DNA of 36,193 nucleotides from Mucilaginibacter xinganensis (GCA_026225055.1 JAMFSA010000028.1:1-36193), one strand, 5' to 3'. Shown: positions 23,036 through 30,950, counted from the stretch's first letter. A program made the numbers and translations. The notes: generated by a model not told the origin, from the letters alone.

Positions 23036-24502
23036 TTAGCCAAACAGCAGGCCAAATACTTCTTCAATATTTCCTACAGTACGCACCTCAATGGCATAGC
23101 GGGTTAGGTCTATTCGTTTTTTATCTTTAGTGCCTGAGGGCATGTTATATTTAGAGATAAAGATCTGTTCGAAGCCCAACTTCTGCGCTTCTGCAATACG
23201 CTGTTCCACCCGGTTCACGGCGCGGATCTCGCCTGATAGCCCTATTTCACCTGCAAAGCAGGTTTTAAATGGGATGGGGATATCTTCATGTGAGGATATG
23301 ATAGCCGCGGCAAGCCCCAGGTCAATAGCCGGGTCTTCAACCTTAATGCCACCTGTTATATTCAGGAATACATCTTTAGCCCCAAGCCTGAAACCGCAGC
23401 GTTTTTCAAGTACCGCCAGCAGCATGTTCATACGGCGGGTATCAAAGCCGGTAGCGGTACGTTGCGGTGTGCCATAGGCCGATGTGCTTACCAGTGCTTG
23501 CGTCTCGATCAGCATTGGTCGCATGCCTTCTAATGTCGCTGATATGGTGATTCCGCTTAAAGGCTCGTCACGCTGTGATAATAATATTTCTGATGGATTA
23601 GATACCTCGCGCAGGCCCTCGCCCAGCATTTCATATATACCCAGTTCCGATGCCGAACCAAAGCGATTTTTAACAGCCCGCAGGATACGGTAAACATGGT
23701 GCCTGTCGCCCTCAAACTGTAATACGGTATCTACCATGTGCTCCAGTATTTTCGGGCCTGCTATCATGCCGTCTTTAGTAATATGGCCTATCAGGAATAC
23801 CGGTGTTGAACTTTCCTTAGCAAAGCGCAATAGCTCGGCGGTACATTCGCGCACCTGCGATACGCTGCCCGGCGTTGATTCAATATGCGATGAGTGCAGG
23901 GTTTGGATAGAATCAACTATTACCAGGTCGGGTTCTAACTGCTCTATTTGCTTAAATATGTTTTGGGTTGACGTTTCCGTAAGGATATAGCAACCTTTAC
24001 CGAAGTCGGATTTCGGATGTTCTATTCCGGAATTTTGACTTTTTAATTTTGAATTTTGACTTCCCTCCGTAGGGTCCAGTCGTTCCGCACGCATCTTTAT
24101 CTGCTTGTCGCTTTCTTCTCCGGATATATATAATATTTTAAGGCTGGGCATGCTCAGCGCCAGTTGCAGCATCAGCGTTGATTTACCAATGCCCGGCTCG
24201 CCGCCGATAAGCACTAATGAACCTGCGACAATACCGCCGCCCAGTACCCGGTTAAATTCCTTATCGGGCGTAAGCATGCGTTGCTCCTCGCTGAAAACTA
24301 TATCGGGGATTTCAACAGGTTTGTTAGCACGTTGTTGTGTGGTTGATGAGGTAGCCTTCCAATCGGGTACGGAGCCGTTGCTCTTCTCGATAATTTCCTC
24401 TACAAAAGTATTCCATTGCTGGCACGAAGGGCATTTGCCCAGCCATTTGGCAGATTCAAAGCCACAGCTTTGGCAAAAGTAAGCGATCTTGGTTTTAGCC
24501 AT
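23036..24502 (-). CDS. radA: DNA repair protein RadA (Sms) with an internal repeat insertion
   Basis: A DnaB-like helicase that drives branch migration during recombinational repair. From the ATG at 24502 it has 488 residues, against about 450-460 usual for the family. It has a zinc finger (CQSCG...CPSC, about 10-27), Walker A GGEPGIGKST, Walker B LVIVDSIQTL, the RadA-specific KNRFG motif, and a C-terminal Lon-like domain (GGIKVEDPAIDLGLAAAIISS) without the protease Ser. Between RAERLD and CYILTETSTQ lies an extra segment of about 25 residues (GSQNSKLKSQNSG, then HPKSDFGKG). It is encoded by low-complexity DNA like the filler between genes here. The first in-frame start at 24535 adds 11 poorly fitting residues. 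Confidence 0.94.
   Translation of the reverse strand: MAKTKIAYFCQSCGFESAKWLGKCPSCQQWNTFVEEIIEKSNGSVPDWKATSSTTQQRANKPVEIPDIVFSEEQRMLTPDKEFNRVLGGGIVAGSLVLIGGEPGIGKSTLMLQLALSMPSLKILYISGEESDKQIKMRAERLDPTEGSQNSKLKSQNSGIEHPKSDFGKGCYILTETSTQNIFKQIEQLEPDLVIVDSIQTLHSSHIESTPGSVSQVRECTAELLRFAKESSTPVFLIGHITKDGMIAGPKILEHMVDTVLQFEGDRHHVYRILRAVKNRFGSASELGIYEMLGEGLREVSNPSEILLSQRDEPLSGITISATLEGMRPMLIETQALVSTSAYGTPQRTATGFDTRRMNMLLAVLEKRCGFRLGAKDVFLNITGGIKVEDPAIDLGLAAAIISSHEDIPIPFKTCFAGEIGLSGEIRAVNRVEQRIAEAQKLGFEQIFISKYNMPSGTKDKKRIDLTRYAIEVRTVGNIEEVFGLLFG
23998..24066. repeat. Low-complexity repeat inserted in frame in radA
   Basis: On the minus strand it reads as repeated gtcaaaattcaaaatt words followed by ccgaaatccgacttcgg words. 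The same style of sequence (tttcgggtttcggattttcgattttgg) fills the intergenic gap at 5176-5215. The reading frame of radA stays open through it. Confidence 0.6.
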
Positions 24503-24598
24503 GTTTGTTTGATGTGCAGATATGCGGATGTGCAAATGTGCAGATAATTTAGATATTTTACTAATTATTTTAGCATGTGTGCTTGCGTGTATTGCAGT

Positions 24599-24630
24599 CG
24601 CCCGTTCAAGCGTCCACGCTTGAACGGGCG
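24599..24630. repeat. Perfect 15-bp palindrome upstream of radA (family F core)
   Basis: CGCCCGTTCAAGCGT and ACGCTTGAACGGGCG around a CC centre. The core CAAGCG..ACGCTTG resembles the arms at 35332-35404. It lies between the radA start and the end of the monooxygenase gene. Confidence 0.75.
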
Positions 24631-24665
24631 GGCCGGGCGGAAGGTATTTTGCTGCGAACCATCAA

Positions 24666-26270
24666 CTATGAACTATAAACCCCCGCCACATTCTGCAAAT
24701 AGCTATCCATCATCCCAATATCAGCCACATCGTTCATATAGCCGATGTGCATGTCGGGGCGAACGATTATGGCTTTTTGCTGATGGGGGTTGGCTTCAAA
24801 TGTTTCAAAAACTTCCAGATTTTTACCTGATGGCGGCAGGTAGAAGAAATTGAGATTGCCCGCGTATTTCTGGGTGATCCACTTGGCTATGGTGAACAGG
24901 AACAGTTCATCAAACTTGCCTAAAATAATAAGCGTAAAACCGGGTTTGCTGCACCACTCATGCAGGTCGGTTTCTACCAGTTGCTTTTCGTCGAACAGTT
25001 TGAGGTAGGGCAGCCTGTCGCCGGCCTTTGCCTTGGTGCTTTTGCTCAGGTGCAGGTTAATATTGCTGTCGCGATAATTGATATCGATCTGTGATATCCG
25101 CTTAAAAAAGGCGGTTCTGATATTTTTACTTTTCCAGGCGAAGCCTAAAATATTAAACAACAGCCATTTCTTAAACAGCCGGGCATACCACTTGGCCGAC
25201 ATGATGAGATTGAACGCCGCGTCCGTGGTATTCAATAATTCTTTTGCAACCGGCATACGCTCGGCGGCATAGCTATCCAATACAGCAGGTTTTATTTGTC
25301 CGTTTACTACGCCTGCCAGTTTCCAGGCCAGGTTATAAGCATCCTGCAAACCGGTATTCATGCCCTGCCCGCCAACGGGTGAGTGGATATGCGCGGCATC
25401 GCCAATTAAAAAGCAACGTTGTGCCCTGAAATTGTCCGCCATGCGGTGATGCAGCCGGTAGGTAGTAAACCAATTGGTTTGTATAATATTGATAGTTCTT
25501 TTGGTGATGGCATTTAAGTAGGGCAGCATTTCATCAGCCTGTATGTCTTCCCTATCGCCAAAATCTTCGGGCAAATTGCCAATGATACGGCAGCTATCCT
25601 CTTCGGGCATGGGGAAGAAAGCCGTAAAGCTCTTTTCACCAAGAAACATGTTTAAATGATCTTCAGTTAATGAGGAAGCATTCAGTTTGGCATCGATCAG
25701 ATAAAAGGAATGCGTATAGGTATCGCCCTTAAACGGGATCTGTAATTGTTTGCGTACGCTGCTATGCGCGCCATCGGCACCAACAACCCAATCGCAGGTT
25801 AGGGTATGTTCTCCTTCGGTATTCTGTAGCTGAACGGTTGCACTATCGGCGTTTTGTTGCAATGATGTTAGGGTGGTGTTCCAATAAACAGGGCAACAGT
25901 TCAGTGTAAGGTAATCCAGCAGCAGGCGTTCGTTTTTGCTTTGCTCATACATGAGTATATAGGGGAAAGGCGTTAAACCCTCACCTATATTATGTAGTGA
26001 CAATGAAGTTTCCTCAACACCATTGTGGTTAAAAATAGCTCCCTGGGCTTTCTTGCCATTATTAACAGCCTTATCAACCACGCCCATTTGCCGGTAGATC
26101 TCCAATGAGCGTGCCTGTACAGCCAATGCTTTGGAATGATTGGTTGGGCCATTATTACTATCAATAATAATTGGCTGCACACCATACCGCAATAGCTGCG
26201 AGGCCATCATCAAGCCGGACGGCCCAGCGCCGACGATCAATACCTGGGTATGTTGCGTGCTGAATACCAT
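24666..26270 (-). CDS. FAD-dependent aromatic monooxygenase (PheA/TfdB type)
   Basis: A class A flavoprotein hydroxylase of 534 residues that uses NAD(P)H and oxygen. Residues 9-40 form the FAD Rossmann fold (LIVGAGPSGLMMASQLLRYG). WVVGADGAHSSVRKQL is the DG motif that contacts FAD and NAD(P)H, and FLIGDAAHIHSPVGGQGMNTGLQDAYNLAWKLA is the GD motif. The last 130 residues form the thioredoxin-like C-terminal domain of phenol hydroxylase relatives (FTLIILGKF, KAIIVRPDMHIGYMNDV). The substrate is not readable; such enzymes act on phenols, polyketides or antibiotics. It starts 6 bases after the stop of the RsmI-like gene, so the two are very probably cotranscribed. Confidence 0.9.
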   Translation of the reverse strand: MVFSTQHTQVLIVGAGPSGLMMASQLLRYGVQPIIIDSNNGPTNHSKALAVQARSLEIYRQMGVVDKAVNNGKKAQGAIFNHNGVEETSLSLHNIGEGLTPFPYILMYEQSKNERLLLDYLTLNCCPVYWNTTLTSLQQNADSATVQLQNTEGEHTLTCDWVVGADGAHSSVRKQLQIPFKGDTYTHSFYLIDAKLNASSLTEDHLNMFLGEKSFTAFFPMPEEDSCRIIGNLPEDFGDREDIQADEMLPYLNAITKRTINIIQTNWFTTYRLHHRMADNFRAQRCFLIGDAAHIHSPVGGQGMNTGLQDAYNLAWKLAGVVNGQIKPAVLDSYAAERMPVAKELLNTTDAAFNLIMSAKWYARLFKKWLLFNILGFAWKSKNIRTAFFKRISQIDINYRDSNINLHLSKSTKAKAGDRLPYLKLFDEKQLVETDLHEWCSKPGFTLIILGKFDELFLFTIAKWITQKYAGNLNFFYLPPSGKNLEVFETFEANPHQQKAIIVRPDMHIGYMNDVADIGMMDSYLQNVAGVYSS

Positions 26271-26276
26271 TTATTC

Positions 26277-26981
26277 TCAACGGAAGAGTAAGAAAATGGT
26301 TGGCCTTTTATGCAGATCAGGGACTTTCTTTTGCCATTCGGATATAGGTTTGGTTTGTACAAACTCAGTTTCTGCTGTCAGGTCGCAGGCTATGCAGAGG
26401 CGGGTTTTGGGGTTGGCTGTTTTCAGGATCTCCTCCAGCATGGGGTTGTTGCGGAAAGGCGTTTCAATAAACAGCTGTGTTTGGTTATTCTTTATCGCCA
26501 GGTTTTCCAGTTCCTTGATCTTCTTACTGCGCTCTGCCTTATCAATAGGCAAATAGCCATGAAAAGTAAAGCTTTGTCCGTTAAAGCCGGAAGCCATTAT
26601 CGCCAGCAAAATAGAGCTTGGCCCAACCAGCGGAACAACCTTTATGCCCATTCGGTGCGCCTTCTCTACAATCTCTGATCCGGGATCGGCAACGCCAGGG
26701 CAACCGGCCTCGCTCATCAGGCCAACATCAGTACCGGCTTGCAGGCCTTTGAAGAAGTCGGCGGTATCATCGCGTTTGTATTTGCCGTAATCGTGTACCA
26801 GTAGTTCACTTTGCGGGGTTTTAAGTCCGGCCTCTTTCAGAAACCTGCGGGCTGTTTTTTCATTTTCAACAATGTACTCCTTAATGTTGTTGATGGTATC
26901 AACCAAATAAGGCGTAAATGATTTGGCCGACGCATTTTCGGCAAGGGGTACGGGGATCAAATAGAGGGTTCCATAAGGCAT
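26277..26981 (-). CDS. RsmI-like SAM-dependent methyltransferase
   Basis: A tetrapyrrole-methylase-fold protein of 234 residues from the ATG at 26981. It shows LYLIPVPLAEN at the N terminus, NIKEYIVENEKTARRFLK, VGLMSEAGCPGVADPGSEIVEKAHRMGIKVVPLVGPSSILLAIMASGFNGQSFTFHGYLP and IETPFRNNPMLEEIL, all characteristic of the RsmI group that 2'-O-methylates C1402 of 16S rRNA. The opening differs from true RsmI (VPTPIGNLxD is replaced by IPVPLAEN), as in the second paralogue found in many Bacteroidota. The actual substrate is therefore uncertain. A start at 27017 would add 12 residues of low-complexity Lys and Asn. It is the first gene of the unit with the monooxygenase and is divergent from the next gene. 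Confidence 0.88.
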   Translation of the reverse strand: MPYGTLYLIPVPLAENASAKSFTPYLVDTINNIKEYIVENEKTARRFLKEAGLKTPQSELLVHDYGKYKRDDTADFFKGLQAGTDVGLMSEAGCPGVADPGSEIVEKAHRMGIKVVPLVGPSSILLAIMASGFNGQSFTFHGYLPIDKAERSKKIKELENLAIKNNQTQLFIETPFRNNPMLEEILKTANPKTRLCIACDLTAETEFVQTKPISEWQKKVPDLHKRPTIFLLFR

Positions 26982-27020
26982 ATTGCAAAATTGCTTTTTT
27001 TTATTTAATTTAAGCATTGA

Positions 27021-27028
27021 AAAGGAGG
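27021..27028 (+). promoter_or_regulatory. Strong Shine-Dalgarno before a TTG start
   Basis: AAAGGAGG lies 7 bases before the TTG at 27036. Canonical ribosome binding sites are rare in this window, and this one fixes an otherwise doubtful TTG start. Confidence 0.7.
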
Positions 27029-27035
27029 TTCGCTA

Positions 27036-27752
27036 TTGAAATCATTAGGTTTAAACTGGTTTATAGAAGGTTCGCTCGACTTTGAGCATAAAAAGTACAT
27101 CCTTTTGGATTATTTGCAGGAGATAAACCGCCATTTTGATAAAAGTAAACTTTACCCAAACCTTACCGACCTCATATTCCATTACAATAACCTGCTTGAT
27201 TTTAAGCAGAATAAAACCATACTTCAGCAGGCTTTTCCGCAACGCTTAACTAAGGCCGATATCGAGGCGGTGAAGCTAACCTACAGAAAAATGGTGGAGG
27301 ATGATAATACGATGCAGGAGATAGAACAGATCATCACCTACGCCCTGATAAAGATGGACCCGACTATACAAATTGGCAAAGAGATACATGATTTTGTGGA
27401 AAGTCGTTTGAATATCGACCCGATAGGATTAGTACCGCTAACGCCTTACCAGGGCTATTTCTCGCTCCGTAACGGTAACGACCGCACCAACTGGATCTAT
27501 GAATACCAGCTTACTATTTTTGAGAATACTAAAGATCAGTATCGGGGTATTAATATACAATTTGTAGATACTTACCAGCAAAGCATCACTAATACTCCTG
27601 AAGCCATCAAACTAAATCTCATCAGCCAGCGCAAGCACCTGCCCAACCCGGCGGTGTATTATGTGCAAAGCGATATCAGTTTCCCGCTGGAGCAAACGCT
27701 GTTGCCGGTGGCTAAGAGGTGTTTGGTGAAGTATATTATGAAGGCGGCGTAG
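27036..27752 (+). CDS. Conserved hypothetical protein
   Basis: A 238-residue soluble protein that I do not recognise. It starts with LGLNWFIEGSLDFEHKKYILLDYLQEINRHFDK, followed by mainly helical sequence to about residue 115. A second half contains IGLVPLTPYQGYFSLRNG and strand-rich segments (IYEYQLTIFENTKDQYRGINIQFVDTYQ, HLPNPAVYYVQSDISFPLEQTLLPVAKRCL). There is no signal peptide or membrane segment. The start is TTG with a strong Shine-Dalgarno. It is divergent from the RsmI-like gene, whose possible upstream start lies only 18 bases away, so the two share a very short control region. It ends 23 bases before a perfect long palindrome of family A. Confidence 0.8.
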   Translation: MKSLGLNWFIEGSLDFEHKKYILLDYLQEINRHFDKSKLYPNLTDLIFHYNNLLDFKQNKTILQQAFPQRLTKADIEAVKLTYRKMVEDDNTMQEIEQIITYALIKMDPTIQIGKEIHDFVESRLNIDPIGLVPLTPYQGYFSLRNGNDRTNWIYEYQLTIFENTKDQYRGINIQFVDTYQQSITNTPEAIKLNLISQRKHLPNPAVYYVQSDISFPLEQTLLPVAKRCLVKYIMKAA

Positions 27753-27775
27753 TTAGTGTTGTAGGTCGATCTTCA

Positions 27776-27893
27776 CCAAGCGTCATTGAGGTACGAAGCA
27801 ATCTCTACGTAAGCAGATCAACAAAGTCGGTTCGAAACTTTTCTATTCGCTCTGTATAGCATAGAGATTGCTTCGTACCTCAATGACGCTTGG
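27776..27893. repeat. Repeat family A, copy 5 (perfect 32-bp arms)
   Basis: The arms 27776-27807 and 27862-27893 are perfect complements over 32 bases, beginning CCAAGCGTCATTGAGGTACG. It is the most symmetric copy of the family. It lacks the CG of GCGAG on both sides. Confidence 0.95.
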
Positions 27894-27908
27894 GATGTGT
27901 GGCTTTCC

Positions 27909-28721
27909 CTAATTCCCTTTATTCAAAACCAAACCTTGTTCGGGTACCCATTTATCATATTCAATAGTTTGGGCAATGCTTCTGGCATAATCACGGCCGC
28001 GGAGTTTTTCAACCAGGTGAAGCGCGCCATCAATCCCGGCTGAGATGCCCGCAGTAGTGATCACATTGCCATTATCAACAAATCGGGTATTGGCTAATAC
28101 TTTTGTGTTGGGCAGTGCTTTTTGCAGGTTATCAATTTGCAGGAAGTATGTTGTGGCTGTCATGTTATCCAGTATACCGGCCTTGCCTAAAATATAAGCG
28201 CCGGTACAAACGGATAAAAAGTAAGATGTGGTGCTTCTCTGGGCACGTATCCATGAAATTACAGCCGTATCGGCAATTGTTGCTGCAAAACTGCCGCCAA
28301 ATACCACCAATACATCAGCTTTTGGCGCATCTTTTATACTGTATTGCGGAATAAATGATAAGCCATTGGTATGCAGTTCGGTTTTAGTTTTTGATACGGT
28401 TACAACGTGAAAACCTGCTGTGGTAAAAACTTCCATTGGCCCGGCAAAATCAAGCAGTTCAACTCCATCCTGGATATAAAAGCAAACGGTAACAGGTTTT
28501 AAATTGAGCTGTTTTTTAAAATCACTTAATGACATCCTGATCAATGTCATGCTGCAAATAGGGCATTTTCCGGCTTTATCAAAGGTTTGATAATCGCAGC
28601 TTCCACAAGGTGGACAAACAAACACTGAATCAATGATTGGTGATTTTAGGGTTGTAGTTTGCGCGTGAGAAATACTGCAGCAAGTAAACAGTACTAATAT
28701 TACCAAATATATTTTTTTCAT
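27909..28721 (-). CDS. Secreted DJ-1/PfpI family protein with heavy-metal-binding front domain
   Basis: A 270-residue protein. A signal peptide (about 1-20, ending SHAQ) is followed by a small Cys-rich module (VCPPCGSCDYQTFDKAGKCPICSMTL, about 34-60) like the heavy-metal-binding domain found in copper proteins. The DJ-1/PfpI domain runs from VTVCFYIQDGVELLDFAGPMEVF to VEKLRGRDYARSIAQTIEYDKW, with the nucleophile-elbow Cys in SVCTGAYILG (about residue 175) and VVFGGSF. Relatives include isonitrile hydratase (InhA) and the N-terminal domain of GlxA-type regulators. No AraC DNA-binding domain is attached. The combination suggests a periplasmic, metal-responsive enzyme. Its start codon lies inside a perfect 19-bp palindrome. 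Confidence 0.88.
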   Translation of the reverse strand: MKKIYLVILVLFTCCSISHAQTTTLKSPIIDSVFVCPPCGSCDYQTFDKAGKCPICSMTLIRMSLSDFKKQLNLKPVTVCFYIQDGVELLDFAGPMEVFTTAGFHVVTVSKTKTELHTNGLSFIPQYSIKDAPKADVLVVFGGSFAATIADTAVISWIRAQRSTTSYFLSVCTGAYILGKAGILDNMTATTYFLQIDNLQKALPNTKVLANTRFVDNGNVITTAGISAGIDGALHLVEKLRGRDYARSIAQTIEYDKWVPEQGLVLNKGN

Positions 28722-28765
28722 GCTGAAAATGAATTATTTAGTAAATATAATTCATTTTCAGCATG
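28719..28765 (-). promoter_or_regulatory. Perfect 19-bp inverted repeat over the start codon of the DJ-1/PfpI gene
   Basis: The arms 28719-28737 and 28747-28765 (CATGCTGAAAATGAATTAT and complement) are perfect, with a 9-base centre (TTAGTAAAT). The gene's ATG is in the left arm. The minus strand reads TATATTTA across the centre, one base from the -7 consensus. Neither side has a T-tract, which argues against a terminator. It could be an operator or an RNA hairpin hiding the start codon. Confidence 0.7.
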
Positions 28766-28776
28766 ACTTTATTGAA

Positions 28777-28864
28777 ATGTCATTGCGAGCTATAGCGTGG
28801 CAACCTCGTCGCTTGCATACTGAACGCGACGAGGTTGCTTCGTCGTTCCTCCTCGCAATGACAT
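28777..28864. repeat. Repeat family A, copy 6
   Basis: Outer arms ATGTCATTGCGAG and complement, and inner arms CAACCTCGTCGC (28801-28812) and GCGACGAGGTTG (28826-28837), are perfect. Between them the left arm has CTATAGCGTGG and the right arm the GAGGAACGACGAAG type, so the middle cannot pair. Confidence 0.9.
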
Positions 28865-28877
28865 CAGTACTATGGTA

Positions 28878-30134
28878 TTATTTCAATTTACTCAACGCTT
28901 CCTTAATCCTCGGGATCATTTGCTGGATATCCTGTAAGGTACTTGCACCTACCGAAGCCCTGAACCAGTTTACATCTTCATCTGTGCCGAATGCGGAGAA
29001 TGGCACGAAGGCCACTTTAGCTTCTTTTATCAGGTAGAAGTTAATATCTGCTGATGTTTTCAGCACTGTTCCATCCGGAGCGGTTTTGCCTGCGTAATCA
29101 ACCTTAATAGTTAGGTAGATGGCACCCATTGGCTCGATAGAATCAACGCTGAAGCCCTCAGCTTTTAATTGCTGAAAACCTTCATGTAGGGTATTCAGGC
29201 TGGCCTGTATGTTTGCTTTAATATTGGTCAGGTAATTGTTAACGTAAGTATCATTGGTCAGGAATTTGGCCATAGCCACTTGTTCCGCTTTTGGCGACCA
29301 TGCACCCATGTGGCCAACAATGGCTTTCATGTTATTGATCACATTTGCCGGGCCGAAGCCCCAGCCTACACGTACGCCAGTTGCTGCAAAGCATTTTGAG
29401 GCGCCATCAATAAATATGGTATAGTCTTTTAATTCAGGGCGCAGGCTAACCGGGTCGTAATGTTTATGTACGCCAAAGGTTAGTTGCGAGTAGATCTGAT
29501 CGTATAATAAGTACAACGGTTTTTCGCCTGCTACACGTGTTTTATTTTCGGCAATTACCAGGTCGCAGATCTCTTCCAGGTCCTTTTTGTTGAACATGGT
29601 ACCTGTCGGGTTCAATGGCGAACACAATGCCAGTAAAGCGGCACCTTTAATATGCGGGCGGATCTCATCTGCCGTAGGCATGAAATTGTTTTCGGCACGG
29701 GTTTCAATCATTATAGCGTTAGCGCTGGTTAGGTCGCTGTAATGGTTGTTGTTCCATGATGGTGTTGGAAAAACAACGGTGTCACCCGGATCGACCACCG
29801 CTAAAAAAGTAGAATAGATCAATGGCCTTGAACCGCCTGAAATCAGGATCTGGCTTGGGGCATAATCTAACGCATACCTGCTTTTCAGAAATGAGGATAC
29901 ACTTTCGCGAAGGCTAAGCACGCCATCAGCTGGCGGGTAGTTGGTTTGGTTATCGTTATAAGCTTCAATAATGCCTTGCTTTAGTTCGGCAGGGATAGGA
30001 TATATGTTGGAATCGAAATCGCCAATGGTTAGGTTAGCAATGTTTTGCCCTTGTCTTTTAAGTTCGTTTATTTCACCGGCTATTTTAATGATCTCGGAGC
30101 CGCGCAGATTTTTGGCTAATACGGAAACACTCAT
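28878..30134 (-). CDS. PLP-dependent aminotransferase, class I/II
   Basis: Transfers an amino group between an amino acid and a 2-oxo acid, of the aspartate/aromatic aminotransferase fold type I. The protein has 418 residues from the ATG at 30134. It shows LTIGDFDSNIYPIP at the N terminus, YPPADGVLSLRESV, CSPLNPTGTMF (Asn-Pro-Thr-Gly), YLLYDQIYSQL (Asp for the PLP nitrogen), the Schiff-base Lys in FIDGASKCFAATGVRVGW, and an Arg near the end (NWFRASVG) for the substrate carboxylate. The precise substrate cannot be read. The upstream ORF start at 30206 adds 24 residues that overlap a terminator hairpin and is rejected. The gene is expressed leftward from the 60-base gap after the desaturase gene. 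Confidence 0.9.
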   Translation of the reverse strand: MSVSVLAKNLRGSEIIKIAGEINELKRQGQNIANLTIGDFDSNIYPIPAELKQGIIEAYNDNQTNYPPADGVLSLRESVSSFLKSRYALDYAPSQILISGGSRPLIYSTFLAVVDPGDTVVFPTPSWNNNHYSDLTSANAIMIETRAENNFMPTADEIRPHIKGAALLALCSPLNPTGTMFNKKDLEEICDLVIAENKTRVAGEKPLYLLYDQIYSQLTFGVHKHYDPVSLRPELKDYTIFIDGASKCFAATGVRVGWGFGPANVINNMKAIVGHMGAWSPKAEQVAMAKFLTNDTYVNNYLTNIKANIQASLNTLHEGFQQLKAEGFSVDSIEPMGAIYLTIKVDYAGKTAPDGTVLKTSADINFYLIKEAKVAFVPFSAFGTDEDVNWFRASVGASTLQDIQQMIPRIKEALSKLK

Positions 30135-30164
30135 TGTATAAATTTTAGATGTGTATATAATGCA

Positions 30165-30197
30165 AAAGTGCAGATAGTTTTGAACTATCTGCACTTT
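30165..30197 (-). terminator. Terminator of the desaturase gene, abutting the aminotransferase promoter
   Basis: AAAGTGCAGATAGTT (30165-30179) and its perfect complement (30183-30197) form a 15-bp stem with a 3-base loop, with TTTTGC following on the minus strand. The end of the hairpin reads CACTTTTG, one base from a -7 element, so the same bases may start aminotransferase transcription. Confidence 0.85.
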
Positions 30198-30209
30198 AAA
30201 TTTCAATTG

Positions 30210-30950
30210 TTAACTATTTAAGGTAGTCGGCCGCAGTTTAATGATGCGTACCCAGTGCATCAGTTTCATTACCGGGAAAACCGGGTCGAACTCAAACCAA
30301 CGGGCTGCAAAGTTTGCATTGTTGGGGCGTTTGTGGTGATTGTTCTGGAACAGTTCGCCCAGCATTAAAAAGTCAAACGGGGTGGTATTTTTTGATTTGT
30401 CGTTGTTATCAAAATTGGCATAGCCATATTTATGACCGCACCAGTTTACAATAGCGCCATGGATAGGGCCCATCATAAAGTGTATCGGCAACAACAAAAA
30501 CATCCACCAGTGGGTAGCAAATACTATATAAAAAGTAATATATAAGCAACCGAATATGATGCGTGATATCATGGTTGAACCATAATAATCAACCAAATGC
30601 CATTCAGGATAATTGCCTTTAAATTCAGCATCAGGTTCTTTCAGTCTTTTTTCATACAGCCTGAAACTTTGTACGGTATTCCACATCATCTGGAAAACAT
30701 CCGTAAAAAAATACGGTGAATGCGGATCTTTTGCGGTATCACTATAAGCGTGATGTTCGCGATGCATTATCGCATAGGCACGTGGATTTAAAAATGATGA
30801 TCCCTGGAAAATAAAAGTCATCAAGTGAAATGTACGCTCGGTAAATTTACTTGTAGTGAACATTTTATGAGAAGCGTACCTGTGTAAGTAAAATGTCTGA
30901 AAAAATAGGGATAGGAACCAGTGGGCTAAAAAGAAAATTAATATATACAC
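30210..30950 (-). CDS. Membrane acyl-CoA (fatty acid) desaturase
   Basis: Introduces a double bond into a fatty acyl chain with a di-iron centre, at the inner membrane. The three histidine boxes are visible: HRYASH near the N terminus, HREHH in the middle and NNHHKRP near the end, with hydrophobic segments (YILIFFLAHWFLSLFFQTFYL; FGCLYITFYIVFATHWWMFLLLPIHFM) between them. The open frame extends to a TTG at 30992, but an exact -7 element covers 30990-30997, so transcription would begin downstream of it. The GTG at 30950 (246 residues) gives an N terminus like that of relatives (xYILIFFxxHWxLS) and is preferred. Confidence 0.88.
   Translation of the reverse strand: MYILIFFLAHWFLSLFFQTFYLHRYASHKMFTTSKFTERTFHLMTFIFQGSSFLNPRAYAIMHREHHAYSDTAKDPHSPYFFTDVFQMMWNTVQSFRLYEKRLKEPDAEFKGNYPEWHLVDYYGSTMISRIIFGCLYITFYIVFATHWWMFLLLPIHFMMGPIHGAIVNWCGHKYGYANFDNNDKSKNTTPFDFLMLGELFQNNHHKRPNNANFAARWFEFDPVFPVMKLMHWVRIIKLRPTTLNS

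Noticed and set aside
26982..27017. Upstream start of the RsmI-like gene at 27017
   Set aside because: It adds only Lys/Asn-rich low-complexity residues, while the family's N terminus begins at the ATG at 26981.
28719..28765. Reading the 19-bp palindrome as a terminator
   Set aside because: Neither strand has a T-tract after it, and no gene ends nearby in the right orientation.
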